From Maricaulis sp036231565 (GTDB lineage: Bacteria; Pseudomonadota; Alphaproteobacteria; Caulobacterales; Maricaulaceae), in NCBI GenBank assembly GCA_036231565.1, contig JAZAHA010000024.1:1-64000 (forward strand): a stretch of DNA of 64,000 bases. The letters run 5' to 3'. A model generated the notes under the pieces. That model searched no databases. It saw nothing but the letters and a program-made list of their open reading frames with translations, and was not told the DNA's origin. Shown here one piece after another: positions 10,574 to 18,891 of the stretch (positions are counted from its first letter, which is position 1; each line of letters starts with the position of its first letter). The translations under genes and the position numbers were made by a program.

Positions 10574-10729
10574 GGCTCGCCCCGCTTGCGGGGGAGCTGT
10601 CCGCGTAGCGGGCTGAGGGGGCGGCGCGAAGCGTCGCATAGCGCGTCAGCGCGCATGTACTTGCCCCCATCGACCTCACCCGACCCAAGGTCGGGTTCGG
10701 CCACTTCCCCCGCTCGCGCAGGGGAAGCC
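10574..10729. repeat. About 156-bp MITE-like element with long terminal inverted repeats
   Basis: The left end (GGCTCGCCCCGCTTGCGGGG from 10574) and the inverted right end (10698-10729, ending in AGCC) are similar over about 32 bases. Each end itself contains a GC-rich hairpin. The interior has no gene. It fills the atpC-lepA spacer and differs from the CCGTCAT type of element at 4436. Confidence 0.55.
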
Positions 10730-10790
10730 TCGCAACCCAACAGCCCATCCCGCTTGGCCAAACCCCTTTTGAATGCTACGTGCCCGCGCC

Positions 10791-12599
<1,809 letters not shown>

Positions 12600-12683
12600 C
12601 TTGTGATGGCCAGGGTCTTGTCCCGGCCGTCAAACGCCTCATCTTGTCTGTCGACACTGTCTCGATCCGAGGAGGGGATCCCC

Positions 12684-13211
12684 ATGCGTCATCTCATTGC
12701 CGGCCTTGCCGCCATTGCCGCCATCTCCGCTCCGGCCCTTGCCGAGCTCGAGCCGGGCGATACTGCGCCGGACTTCACCGTCGAGGGCTTCCAGGCCGGC
12801 GAAGCGGTCAGCTTCCACCTCGCCGAGGCGCTGGAGAGCGGGCCGGTCGTGGTCTTCTTCTTCCCGGCGGCCTTCACTTCGGGCTGCGAGGCCCAGGCGG
12901 CCAGCTTTGCCGAAGCGATCGACCAGTTCGAGGCCGAGGGCGCGCAGGTGATCGGCATCACCGCGGGCAATACCGACCGTCTCGCCGACTTCTCCACCCA
13001 GCACTGTGCGTCGGCCTTCCCGGTCTTCGCCATCGGCGAGGGCATGATGCGCGACTATGATGTGGGCATGCTGATGCGTCCGGGCTGGACTTCGCGCACA
13101 TCCTACGTGATCGATCAAAATTCGACGATCACGCTGACCTGGTCGGAAATGAACCCCTACGAACACGTCGACCGGACGATTGCGGCGGTTCGGGCGCTGA
13201 ACGCCGAATAG
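12684..13211 (+). CDS. Exported peroxiredoxin (AhpC/TSA-type)
   Basis: This is a 175-residue thiol peroxidase-like protein with an N-terminal signal peptide (MRHLIAGLAAIAAISAPALA, cleaved near residue 20), so it should act in the periplasm. The thioredoxin-fold peroxiredoxin core starts at GDTAPDFTVEGF. The peroxidatic cysteine is Cys68 in FTSGCEAQ, equivalent to the TPGC motif of Bcp/PrxQ proteins. The usual partner cysteine five residues later is missing; the only other cysteine, Cys108 in TQHCASAFPV, could be the resolving one. The ATG at 12684 has a perfect GGAGGGG site. The product starts 85 bp after lepA and may be read with it. Confidence 0.82.
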   Translation: MRHLIAGLAAIAAISAPALAELEPGDTAPDFTVEGFQAGEAVSFHLAEALESGPVVVFFFPAAFTSGCEAQAASFAEAIDQFEAEGAQVIGITAGNTDRLADFSTQHCASAFPVFAIGEGMMRDYDVGMLMRPGWTSRTSYVIDQNSTITLTWSEMNPYEHVDRTIAAVRALNAE

Positions 13212-13330
13212 TCTTGCGTGACGGGCCTGGTGGGGCGCCGCTGCGGGCTGTGGACATAAGGGGATTTGCATGTTGCGCTGCGGCGAAGCACGCCTAACTT
13301 AACCCCGACCGATCCTCAGGAAACCCCGCC

Positions 13331-14539
13331 ATGTCCGACACTGTCGTCCTGTTCGAAAATGTGCACCCGCTCGCCGACCGCGCCTTCGAGGCGGCCGGAC
13401 TGCCCGTCGAGCGTCATGCGGCCGCGCTGGCCGTCACCGACCTGCACGACCGGTTGTCCGGCGCGCTTCTGGCCGGTATCCGTTCGCGCACAAAGATGGA
13501 CAAGGCGGCCTTCGATGCGGCGCCCGGCCTGCAGGCGCTGGGCTGTTTCTGCATCGGCACCAACCAGGTCGATCTGGACACGGCCGAAGCGCGCGGCATC
13601 CCCGTCTTCAACGGCCCCTTCGGCAATACGCGCTCGGTCGCAGAGCTGACCCTGGCCTCGGTGATCATGCTGATGCGCGGCATTCCCGCCCGGTCCTCGG
13701 CGGCCAAGCGCGGCGAGTGGCAGAAATCGGCGACGGATTCCCACGAGGTCCGCGCCAAGAAGCTGGGCATTGTCGGCTATGGCAATATCGGCTCCCAGCT
13801 GTCCGTCCTCGCCAGCGCGCTGGGCATGCATGTCTATTTCTACGATGTCGAACCCAAGCTGGCGCACGGCAATGCGCGATCCTGCGGCTCGCTGGACGAG
13901 CTGCTGGAAATCTCCGACGTGGTGACGCTGCACGTGCCCTCGACCGAGCAGACCCGCAACATCATGAACCGCGACGCCATCGCGAAGATGAAAAAGGGCG
14001 CCATCCTGATCAACCAGGCGCGCGGCGACCTTGTCGATATCGATGCCCTGGCGGACGCGCTGGAAAGCGGTGCCCTGCTGGGTGCGGCGGTCGATGTCTT
14101 CCCGAAGGAGCCGGCCTCCAAGGACGAAGCCTTCGTTTCGCCCCTGCAACGATTTGAGAATGTGATCCTGACGCCGCATATCGGCGGTTCGACGCTGGAG
14201 GCCCAGGCCTCGATCGGCGAGGACGTGTCGAGCAAGCTGGCGCGCTATCTCTCCCAGGGCTCGACCAAGGGCGCGGTGAATGTGCCGGAGATCGAGCCGG
14301 GCGAGATCAGGGCGGGCCGGGTGCGCCTCCTGAGCTTCCACGCCAATGCGCCGGGCTTCCTGACGCGGCTCAACGAGTCGATCTCCTCGACCTCGGCCAA
14401 TATCGCCGCCCAGCGACTCGAGACGCGCAACGGGCTGGGCTATGTGGTGTCCGATCTGGAAGGCCCGCTGCCGGACGATTTTCTCGACCGTGTCAACGCG
14501 CTGGAAGGCTCGATCCGGGCCAGGCTGATCCGGCCGTAG
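13331..14539 (+). CDS. serA: D-3-phosphoglycerate dehydrogenase
   Basis: This enzyme catalyses the first step of serine synthesis, oxidising 3-phosphoglycerate with NAD. The 402-residue protein matches the E. coli-type SerA layout: substrate-binding halves around a Rossmann domain with GIVGYGNIGSQ near residue 145, the catalytic region with LINQARGDLVD, the HIGGST motif with the catalytic histidine at about 281, and a C-terminal ACT domain from about 330 that usually senses serine. The C-terminus ends a few residues short of the common ...Y ending but is intact. serB lies 0.9 kb away on the other strand, so two serine-pathway genes are close but not in one operon. Confidence 0.93.
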   Translation: MSDTVVLFENVHPLADRAFEAAGLPVERHAAALAVTDLHDRLSGALLAGIRSRTKMDKAAFDAAPGLQALGCFCIGTNQVDLDTAEARGIPVFNGPFGNTRSVAELTLASVIMLMRGIPARSSAAKRGEWQKSATDSHEVRAKKLGIVGYGNIGSQLSVLASALGMHVYFYDVEPKLAHGNARSCGSLDELLEISDVVTLHVPSTEQTRNIMNRDAIAKMKKGAILINQARGDLVDIDALADALESGALLGAAVDVFPKEPASKDEAFVSPLQRFENVILTPHIGGSTLEAQASIGEDVSSKLARYLSQGSTKGAVNVPEIEPGEIRAGRVRLLSFHANAPGFLTRLNESISSTSANIAAQRLETRNGLGYVVSDLEGPLPDDFLDRVNALEGSIRARLIRP

Positions 14540-14546
14540 GGGCGTC

Positions 14547-14582
14547 CGGGCATCGTGCCGGCCCCAACCGGCAGGATGCCCG
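14547..14582. terminator. Bidirectional hairpin between serA and the DUF4386 gene
   Basis: CGGGCATC (14547-14554) pairs with GATGCCCG (14575-14582), and inside this CCGG pairs with CCGG around a CCCCAA loop. It lies exactly between two convergent genes. There is no strong T-run, so termination efficiency is uncertain. Confidence 0.6.
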
Positions 14583-14592
14583 CGCGCATTCG

Positions 14593-15324
14593 CTAGACCG
14601 GCGCCCGGTCAGTCAGGGCGGCGTCCCACTTTTTGCGGCTCAGCCCGGCCAGCAGCAGCCATGCCGTGAAGGCAAATTCGGGCAAGGCGGCCGTCAGCAG
14701 CAGCAGGCTTCCCGCCCCGGTCAGCGTCGGCAGCGCGAAATGGACGATCCCGAGCGTCATGTAACTCAGCCCGGATACGCCCACGAGCAGGCCCAGGATC
14801 GCCGGAAAATAGCCGGACCGGAACAGCAGCACGCCGAGCGCAGCGCCGTGCAGGCCGAACACCATCAGGCCGAGAACATAGCCCTCGCTATGCAGCTCGA
14901 GCGCCGCGAGCGCGGCAAGCTCGGCGGTCGGGCCGTCGAGCTGTCCGGCGAGAGGCGTTTCGCCGAGCAGCACGAGCGGTGCGATCATGGCGAGCAGGTT
15001 CGCGCACATCACCGCACACATGACCAGCCGCGCCGACAGGGCGAACAGCGCCAGACCGCGATCCACCGGTGAGAGCAGCCGGTAGAAGGTCACTGCCAGG
15101 ACGATGTCGAGGCCGAACACAAGCAGGTCTGCCATGATGCCCAGGCGGAAGAGCGTGTTCTGGTCGCGGATCGCGCCGGCGGTCGCACCGGCATCCTGCC
15201 AGTCGATCAGGACGCCTCGTACGGCCAGCTGGGCAAAGAGCCCGCACAGGATAATGGCGAGATAGGCCAGCCCCGAAAGGCGGGCGAGGGTGACGGGATG
15301 GCGGGGTATTGAAGCGGCGGTCAT
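14593..15324 (-). CDS. DUF4386 domain integral membrane protein
   Basis: The product is 243 residues with about six hydrophobic segments, matching the DUF4386 family, whose function is unknown. Visible traits are the N-terminal LARLSGLAYLAIILCGLFAQ segment, a loop with IRDQNTLFRLGIMADLLVF, and several following membrane helices with small residues. Start is the ATG at 15324. It is convergent with serA, and serB lies upstream on the same strand with a 120-bp gap that holds a short hairpin. No role can be assigned from context. Confidence 0.75.
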   Translation of the reverse strand: MTAASIPRHPVTLARLSGLAYLAIILCGLFAQLAVRGVLIDWQDAGATAGAIRDQNTLFRLGIMADLLVFGLDIVLAVTFYRLLSPVDRGLALFALSARLVMCAVMCANLLAMIAPLVLLGETPLAGQLDGPTAELAALAALELHSEGYVLGLMVFGLHGAALGVLLFRSGYFPAILGLLVGVSGLSYMTLGIVHFALPTLTGAGSLLLLTAALPEFAFTAWLLLAGLSRKKWDAALTDRAPV

Positions 15325-15387
15325 GCGGACTCCGTTGGCTGGTTCGACTTGTCTGCCGTCAGCCTGACCCGACCGCCTGTCGGCGTC

Positions 15388-15409
15388 TCGCCGATTTCGG
15401 AATCGGCGA
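15388..15409. terminator. Hairpin with TCGG tetraloop between serB and the DUF4386 gene
   Basis: Nine bases TCGCCGATT (15388-15396) pair perfectly with AATCGGCGA (15401-15409) around a four-base loop. It lies just past the serB stop on the minus strand. There is no T-run, so it may be an attenuator or message-stabilising hairpin instead of a terminator. Confidence 0.45.
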
Positions 15410-15444
15410 AACAGGGCACAAGAAAACGTCGATCGGCGCGTGCG

Positions 15445-16119
15445 TCACACCCCCAGCAGCTTGCCCAGACCGTCCACCGTGCGCACATAATCGGCGCCGG
15501 AATACTCGCACGCCGCTACGACGACATCGCGCCGCGCGATCAGGCCGAAACCTATGAAACGGTCGGCGGCGCCGCTCTCGAAAGCCTCGAAATCGGTCAT
15601 CCCGTCGCCGACAATGATCGTCTCGGTGCTGGCCGCGGCGATCCGGTCGAGCACTTCGGCCTTGCCGCCATTGCGCGAGAGCGGGCTGTCGATGTCCAGT
15701 CCCACCACGCGTTCGTCCTGCCAGACAAAGCGGTTGGCGTGGATGTCGCCGCGCTGGAAACCCAGATCGCCCAGCACCGGTTCGATCAGGTCGGCAAAGC
15801 CGCCGGAAATGGCGTGGATCTGGTCGCCGCGTGCACGCAGCTTCTTCAGCAGGGGCGCCATGCCCGGGGTGACGCGTTTGCGCAGGCGCTCGGCCATGTT
15901 GTCGACCCCGCCCCTGTCCAGCGCCGCCAGTTTCAGCCGCGCTTCCAGACTGTCGCGCAGGGCCATGCGGCCGGTCATGCCGGCATTGGTGATCTCGTGC
16001 AGGCGGCGGCGCGCCTCGGCCGCGTCCGGCAGGGCCGCCAGCGCGGCCTCGATGGCCGTGTCCAGGGATTCCACACGCAGCAGCGTCGAATCCACGTCAA
16101 AGGCGATCAGTCTTTGCAA
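15445..16119 (-). CDS. serB: Phosphoserine phosphatase-like HAD hydrolase
   Basis: This is probably the last enzyme of serine synthesis. The 224-residue protein has the HAD motifs in order: DVDSTLL with the nucleophilic aspartate near residue 8, the SGG motif (AISGGFADLIEPV), the lysine in SRNGGKAEVL, and GDGMTDFEA. The glutamate/arginine-bearing cap starts at about residue 16. It lacks the N-terminal regulatory domain of long SerB forms. The start appears to be TTG: an in-frame stop lies close upstream and there is no ATG before the DVDST motif. With serA nearby, SerB is the best call, although other small phosphatases share this fold. Confidence 0.8.
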   Translation of the reverse strand: MQRLIAFDVDSTLLRVESLDTAIEAALAALPDAAEARRRLHEITNAGMTGRMALRDSLEARLKLAALDRGGVDNMAERLRKRVTPGMAPLLKKLRARGDQIHAISGGFADLIEPVLGDLGFQRGDIHANRFVWQDERVVGLDIDSPLSRNGGKAEVLDRIAAASTETIIVGDGMTDFEAFESGAADRFIGFGLIARRDVVVAACEYSGADYVRTVDGLGKLLGV

Positions 16120-16201
16120 GCGAGTGTCCCGTCATTCCGGATATACGCGACAGCCTCAACGAGACCGTCCTCACAGGCAACAGGCCTGCACAAGATGAAC
16201 G

Positions 16202-16855
16202 TCAGGCCGGGACGCCGGTTCCGATCGGGCAGACCACGCCGGTGCCGCCAATGCCGCAGTAACCATCCGGATTTTTCGCGAGGTATTGCTGGTGATAGTC
16301 CTCGGCATAGAAGAATTCGCCGGCCGGTTCGATAATGGTCGTGATCGCGCCGAGACCGGAACGGTCCAGTTCGGCCTGGTAGCGCGCCTGGCTGGCGCGG
16401 GCCGCTTCGGCCTGGGCGTCGTCGAGGGTCTGGATGACCGAGCGGTATTGCGTGCCCTGATCATTGCCCTGCCGCATGCCCTGGGTCGGATCATGACCTT
16501 CCCAGAAGACTTTCAGGAGATCGTCCAGCGGCAATTGCGCCGGATCGAACACCACGCGCACCACTTCGGCATGGCCGGTGCCGCCCGAGCACACTTCCTC
16601 ATAGGTCGGATTGGGCGTGCTGCCGCCGGCATAGCCGACCGCCGTGTGCCACACGCCGGGCGTCTGCCAGAACAGGCGCTCCACACCCCAGAAACAACCC
16701 ATGCCCAGCACGATTTCCTGCATCCCCACGGGCGCCGCGGCCTTGAGGTCCCGGCCGGTGACGAAATGCGTGGGCGCGGTGGCGATGGCATCGGGGCGGC
16801 CGGGCAGGGCACGCTCGGCGGGGATGATCTGAGACTTCCAGACAGGGTCGGACAT
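16202..16855 (-). CDS. msrA: Peptide methionine (S)-S-oxide reductase
   Basis: This enzyme repairs oxidised methionine, reducing the S-sulfoxide with thioredoxin. The protein is 217 residues. The catalytic motif GMGCFWGVERLFW (Cys near residue 52) is intact, followed by the family segments AVGYAGG and FWEGHDPTQGMRQGNDQGTQYRS in shortened view. The C-terminal VVCPIG supplies a candidate resolving cysteine. I chose the ATG at 16855 because the longer open frame runs back through the tRNA gene on the opposite strand, which cannot be coding. It is next to serB on the same strand with an 82-bp gap. Confidence 0.93.
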   Translation of the reverse strand: MSDPVWKSQIIPAERALPGRPDAIATAPTHFVTGRDLKAAAPVGMQEIVLGMGCFWGVERLFWQTPGVWHTAVGYAGGSTPNPTYEEVCSGGTGHAEVVRVVFDPAQLPLDDLLKVFWEGHDPTQGMRQGNDQGTQYRSVIQTLDDAQAEAARASQARYQAELDRSGLGAITTIIEPAGEFFYAEDYHQQYLAKNPDGYCGIGGTGVVCPIGTGVPA

Positions 16856-16994
16856 GGCGGGCTCCAGGGTCGCGCTTTGCCCTGCAAAGATAGGCGTTCG
16901 CGCGCCGATTGCCAGCCTGTGCAGCGGCACCGCCGGGCCTGCTGACTCAGTCCTTGCCGAATGCGCACTGATGGGTATAGTCCGCGCCTCCTGC

Positions 16995-17085
16995 GGTGAG
17001 GTGGCCGAGTGGTCGAAGGCGCACGCCTGGAACGCGTGTAGGCGGTGTCCCCGTCTCGTGGGTTCGAATCCCACCCTCACCGCCA
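16995..17085 (+). tRNA. tRNA-Ser(GGA)
   Basis: The 91-base sequence folds as a class II tRNA. The acceptor stem is GGTGAGG (16995-17001) with CCTCACC (17075-17081), followed by discriminator G and an encoded CCA. The anticodon arm CACGC-CTGGAAC-GCGTG gives anticodon GGA (serine, UCC/UCU). The long variable arm and the GGTTCGAATCC T-arm are present. It is the last backbone gene before the IS6-flanked block. Confidence 0.96.
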
Positions 17086-17137
17086 TTTATCCCTCCATAC
17101 CTGGATATGGCACCGGCGCCCGCCGGAAATCTCCGAT

Positions 17138-17662
17138 GGTTCTGTCAGAGGAGCTTTGCCTTGTGAGCGGGATGGCGGTTTCGTAGCCTCCCCGAATGCG
17201 TAACCCGTTCAAATATTTCAAGACCTCACCCGAGATCATCCGCCTTGCGGTGATGATGTATGTCCGTTTCCCGCTGTTGCTGAGGAACGTGGAAGACTTG
17301 CTCCACGAACGCGGCATCGACATCACGCATGAGACAGTTCGGTTTTGGTGGAACCGGTTTGGGTTGCTGTTCGCGAAGTTGATCCGCAAGCGCCGCGTGG
17401 AGAACAAGCGTTACTCGAATTGGGCATGGCATTTGGATGAGGTTTTCGTCCGCATCAACGGGGAGCTTCGCTATCTTTGGCGCGCCGTCGATCAATCGTC
17501 CATCCACAGCCACTTCAACCTCGAACGCCACTTTCACCGCCGCGATGAGTTCAAGAAGAACCGCACCCAGGCCCTGGCCGAATGGCGTCAACTCACCGCC
17601 ACCGCCTGAGTTCGGTTCAAGTTGAGGTTTCCGAGACCTCGCCGCGTTAGTCTGACAGCACC
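17138..17662 (+). mobile_element. IS6-family insertion sequence, internally deleted
   Basis: The element is 525 bp. Its ends are GGTTCTGTCAGA (17138-17149) and, inverted, GGTGCTGTCAGA (17651-17662), differing at one position. Intact relatives are about 800 bp; the missing part lies inside the transposase gene. The eight bases on each flank (TCTCCGAT and GCTATTTT) do not match, so there is no target duplication, which fits recombination with another copy after insertion. It starts 52 bp after the tRNA gene and ends one base before the stop codon of the AraC gene. Copies of its left end occur at 27810 and 39653. Confidence 0.85.
17196..17609 (+). pseudogene. IS6-family transposase with internal deletion
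   Basis: The 137-residue product starts like a normal IS6 transposase (RNPFKYFKTSPEIIRLAV, then the helix-turn-helix ERGIDITHETVRFWWNRFG) and keeps the first catalytic aspartate in WHLDEVFVRING. At about residue 102 it jumps from LWRAVDQ straight to SIHSHFNLERH, which is the C-terminal end of the family. About 95-100 residues holding the second aspartate and the glutamate of the DDE triad are gone, and the frame is kept. The protein should be inactive in transposition. Intact relatives are about 235 residues long. Confidence 0.88.
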
Positions 17663-17663
17663 G

Positions 17664-18740
17664 CTATTTTTCTTTGCGAAGCTCGTTCACGGTCTTGTTT
17701 GTCCACCGCCGTACGGCGCGGCGCAGGTTGGCGGCGTCGCTGAAACCGACTTTCCACGCCACATCGTCCACACTCATCCGGGTGGTCTGCAGGTATTCGA
17801 TCGCCAGTTTGCGGCGCACATCGTCGACAATTGCGCCGTAGGTCGTGTCTTCCGCCGCGAGCCGCCGGCGCAGGGTGCGCTCCTGCAAGCCGAGTTGCGC
17901 GGCCACCGCGGCCATTGCGGGGAATTGTCCCGGCGCATTCAGCAGCACCTGATAGACCTCGCCCGACAAACCGGAAGAGATGCGCGACTGCCCGATCAGC
18001 CGCTCACAGGTTTCCTCCAGCATCGTCCGGGTCAGGCGGTTGCCGAGCTCGGGCGTGCTGTCGAGAATCCGGACCGGATAATGCAGTTCGCTCGCCGCCT
18101 GATCGTAGAGGCACTCGCAAGACAATTCCCGCGCATCCTGTGCGGCGTGGTCGTCTTCGGGCAGCGCGAATAACGCGCGAACGGGCAGGTTGTCGCTTCC
18201 CGCCACGTCCCGGATATGGGTGAAGGTCATCTTCATTTGCTGGCGGGTGAGAAAGGTACGAACGTCGTCGCTCATCATGTCGCGGTAGATTTCCCGGAAC
18301 TGCCAAATCGCAAAATCGCCTTCCACCCGCCAATGCAGTCGCACGGTCGGCGTGGCCAGCGGCTGGTAACGCACGGCAAAATCGAAGAAGTCGCGCATCG
18401 TTGGCGAGCAAATCAGCGCATAGCCGTACATGCCGTAAGCGGACAGGTGCAGACGCGAGCCGATCGCGAAGGCGTCTTCGAACTCGGCACCCGCCGCAAC
18501 GATGTTCTCGCAAGCGGTCAGGTATTGGCCAATCGAGGTCAGCGTATGCGGGTCGTGAATCTCTGCGAGCGTCAGACCGGTCCTGTTCAGTACGGTTTCC
18601 GCCGGCATCCCGCGGTCGGCCACCGTGTCAATCACGGTCGCGATCTTGAAGGGCGCGAAGATCCGTTGATTGAGCGTGGGGAAGCCTGCCCGATCATTGT
18701 GCAGCATGGCATCGTGATGGGTCTCGGCCGCGATACTCAT
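17664..18740 (-). CDS. AraC family transcriptional regulator
   Basis: The product is 358 residues. The N-terminal two-thirds is the OruR/arabinose-binding-like effector domain found in regulators of lipid and aromatic catabolism (about residues 30-225). The C-terminal AraC/XylS DNA-binding domain has two helix-turn-helix units, the first in MAAVAAQLGLQERTLRRRL and the second in SVDDVAWKVGFSDAANLRRA. It is divergent from the TonB-dependent receptor gene across a 151-bp spacer with a perfect palindrome, so it most likely controls that receptor and the genes after it. Its stop codon directly abuts the right end of the IS6 element. Confidence 0.88.
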   Translation of the reverse strand: MSIAAETHHDAMLHNDRAGFPTLNQRIFAPFKIATVIDTVADRGMPAETVLNRTGLTLAEIHDPHTLTSIGQYLTACENIVAAGAEFEDAFAIGSRLHLSAYGMYGYALICSPTMRDFFDFAVRYQPLATPTVRLHWRVEGDFAIWQFREIYRDMMSDDVRTFLTRQQMKMTFTHIRDVAGSDNLPVRALFALPEDDHAAQDARELSCECLYDQAASELHYPVRILDSTPELGNRLTRTMLEETCERLIGQSRISSGLSGEVYQVLLNAPGQFPAMAAVAAQLGLQERTLRRRLAAEDTTYGAIVDDVRRKLAIEYLQTTRMSVDDVAWKVGFSDAANLRRAVRRWTNKTVNELRKEK

Positions 18741-18754
18741 CCTGTCCTCTCCTC

Positions 18755-18787
18755 ACATCTCTGTGTCCGCAAATGACACAGAGATGT
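18755..18787. promoter_or_regulatory. Perfect 12-bp inverted repeat in the AraC/receptor divergent spacer
   Basis: ACATCTCTGTGT (18755-18766) and ACACAGAGATGT (18776-18787) are exact inverse copies separated by nine bases. It begins 15 bp upstream of the AraC start codon and 105 bp before the receptor gene. It may be an operator for AraC autoregulation or a hairpin in the AraC leader. Confidence 0.6.
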
Positions 18788-18891
18788 CCGCTCCTGCGCT
18801 TACGCAGGGGTCTGGCACACCGTACACATGTCATCAAGCCGGCAAAGTCCGGCCGCGGCAAAGTCCGCGAACACAATGGGAGAGAGAGAAT

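Noticed and set aside
16856..17086. N-terminal extension of MsrA
   Set aside because: The extension would read through the tRNA-Ser gene on the other strand and has no family similarity.
16995..17137. Integrase-type att site at the tRNA-Ser gene
   Set aside because: I found no repeat of the tRNA 3' end at the block borders and no integrase gene; the boundary is better explained by IS6.
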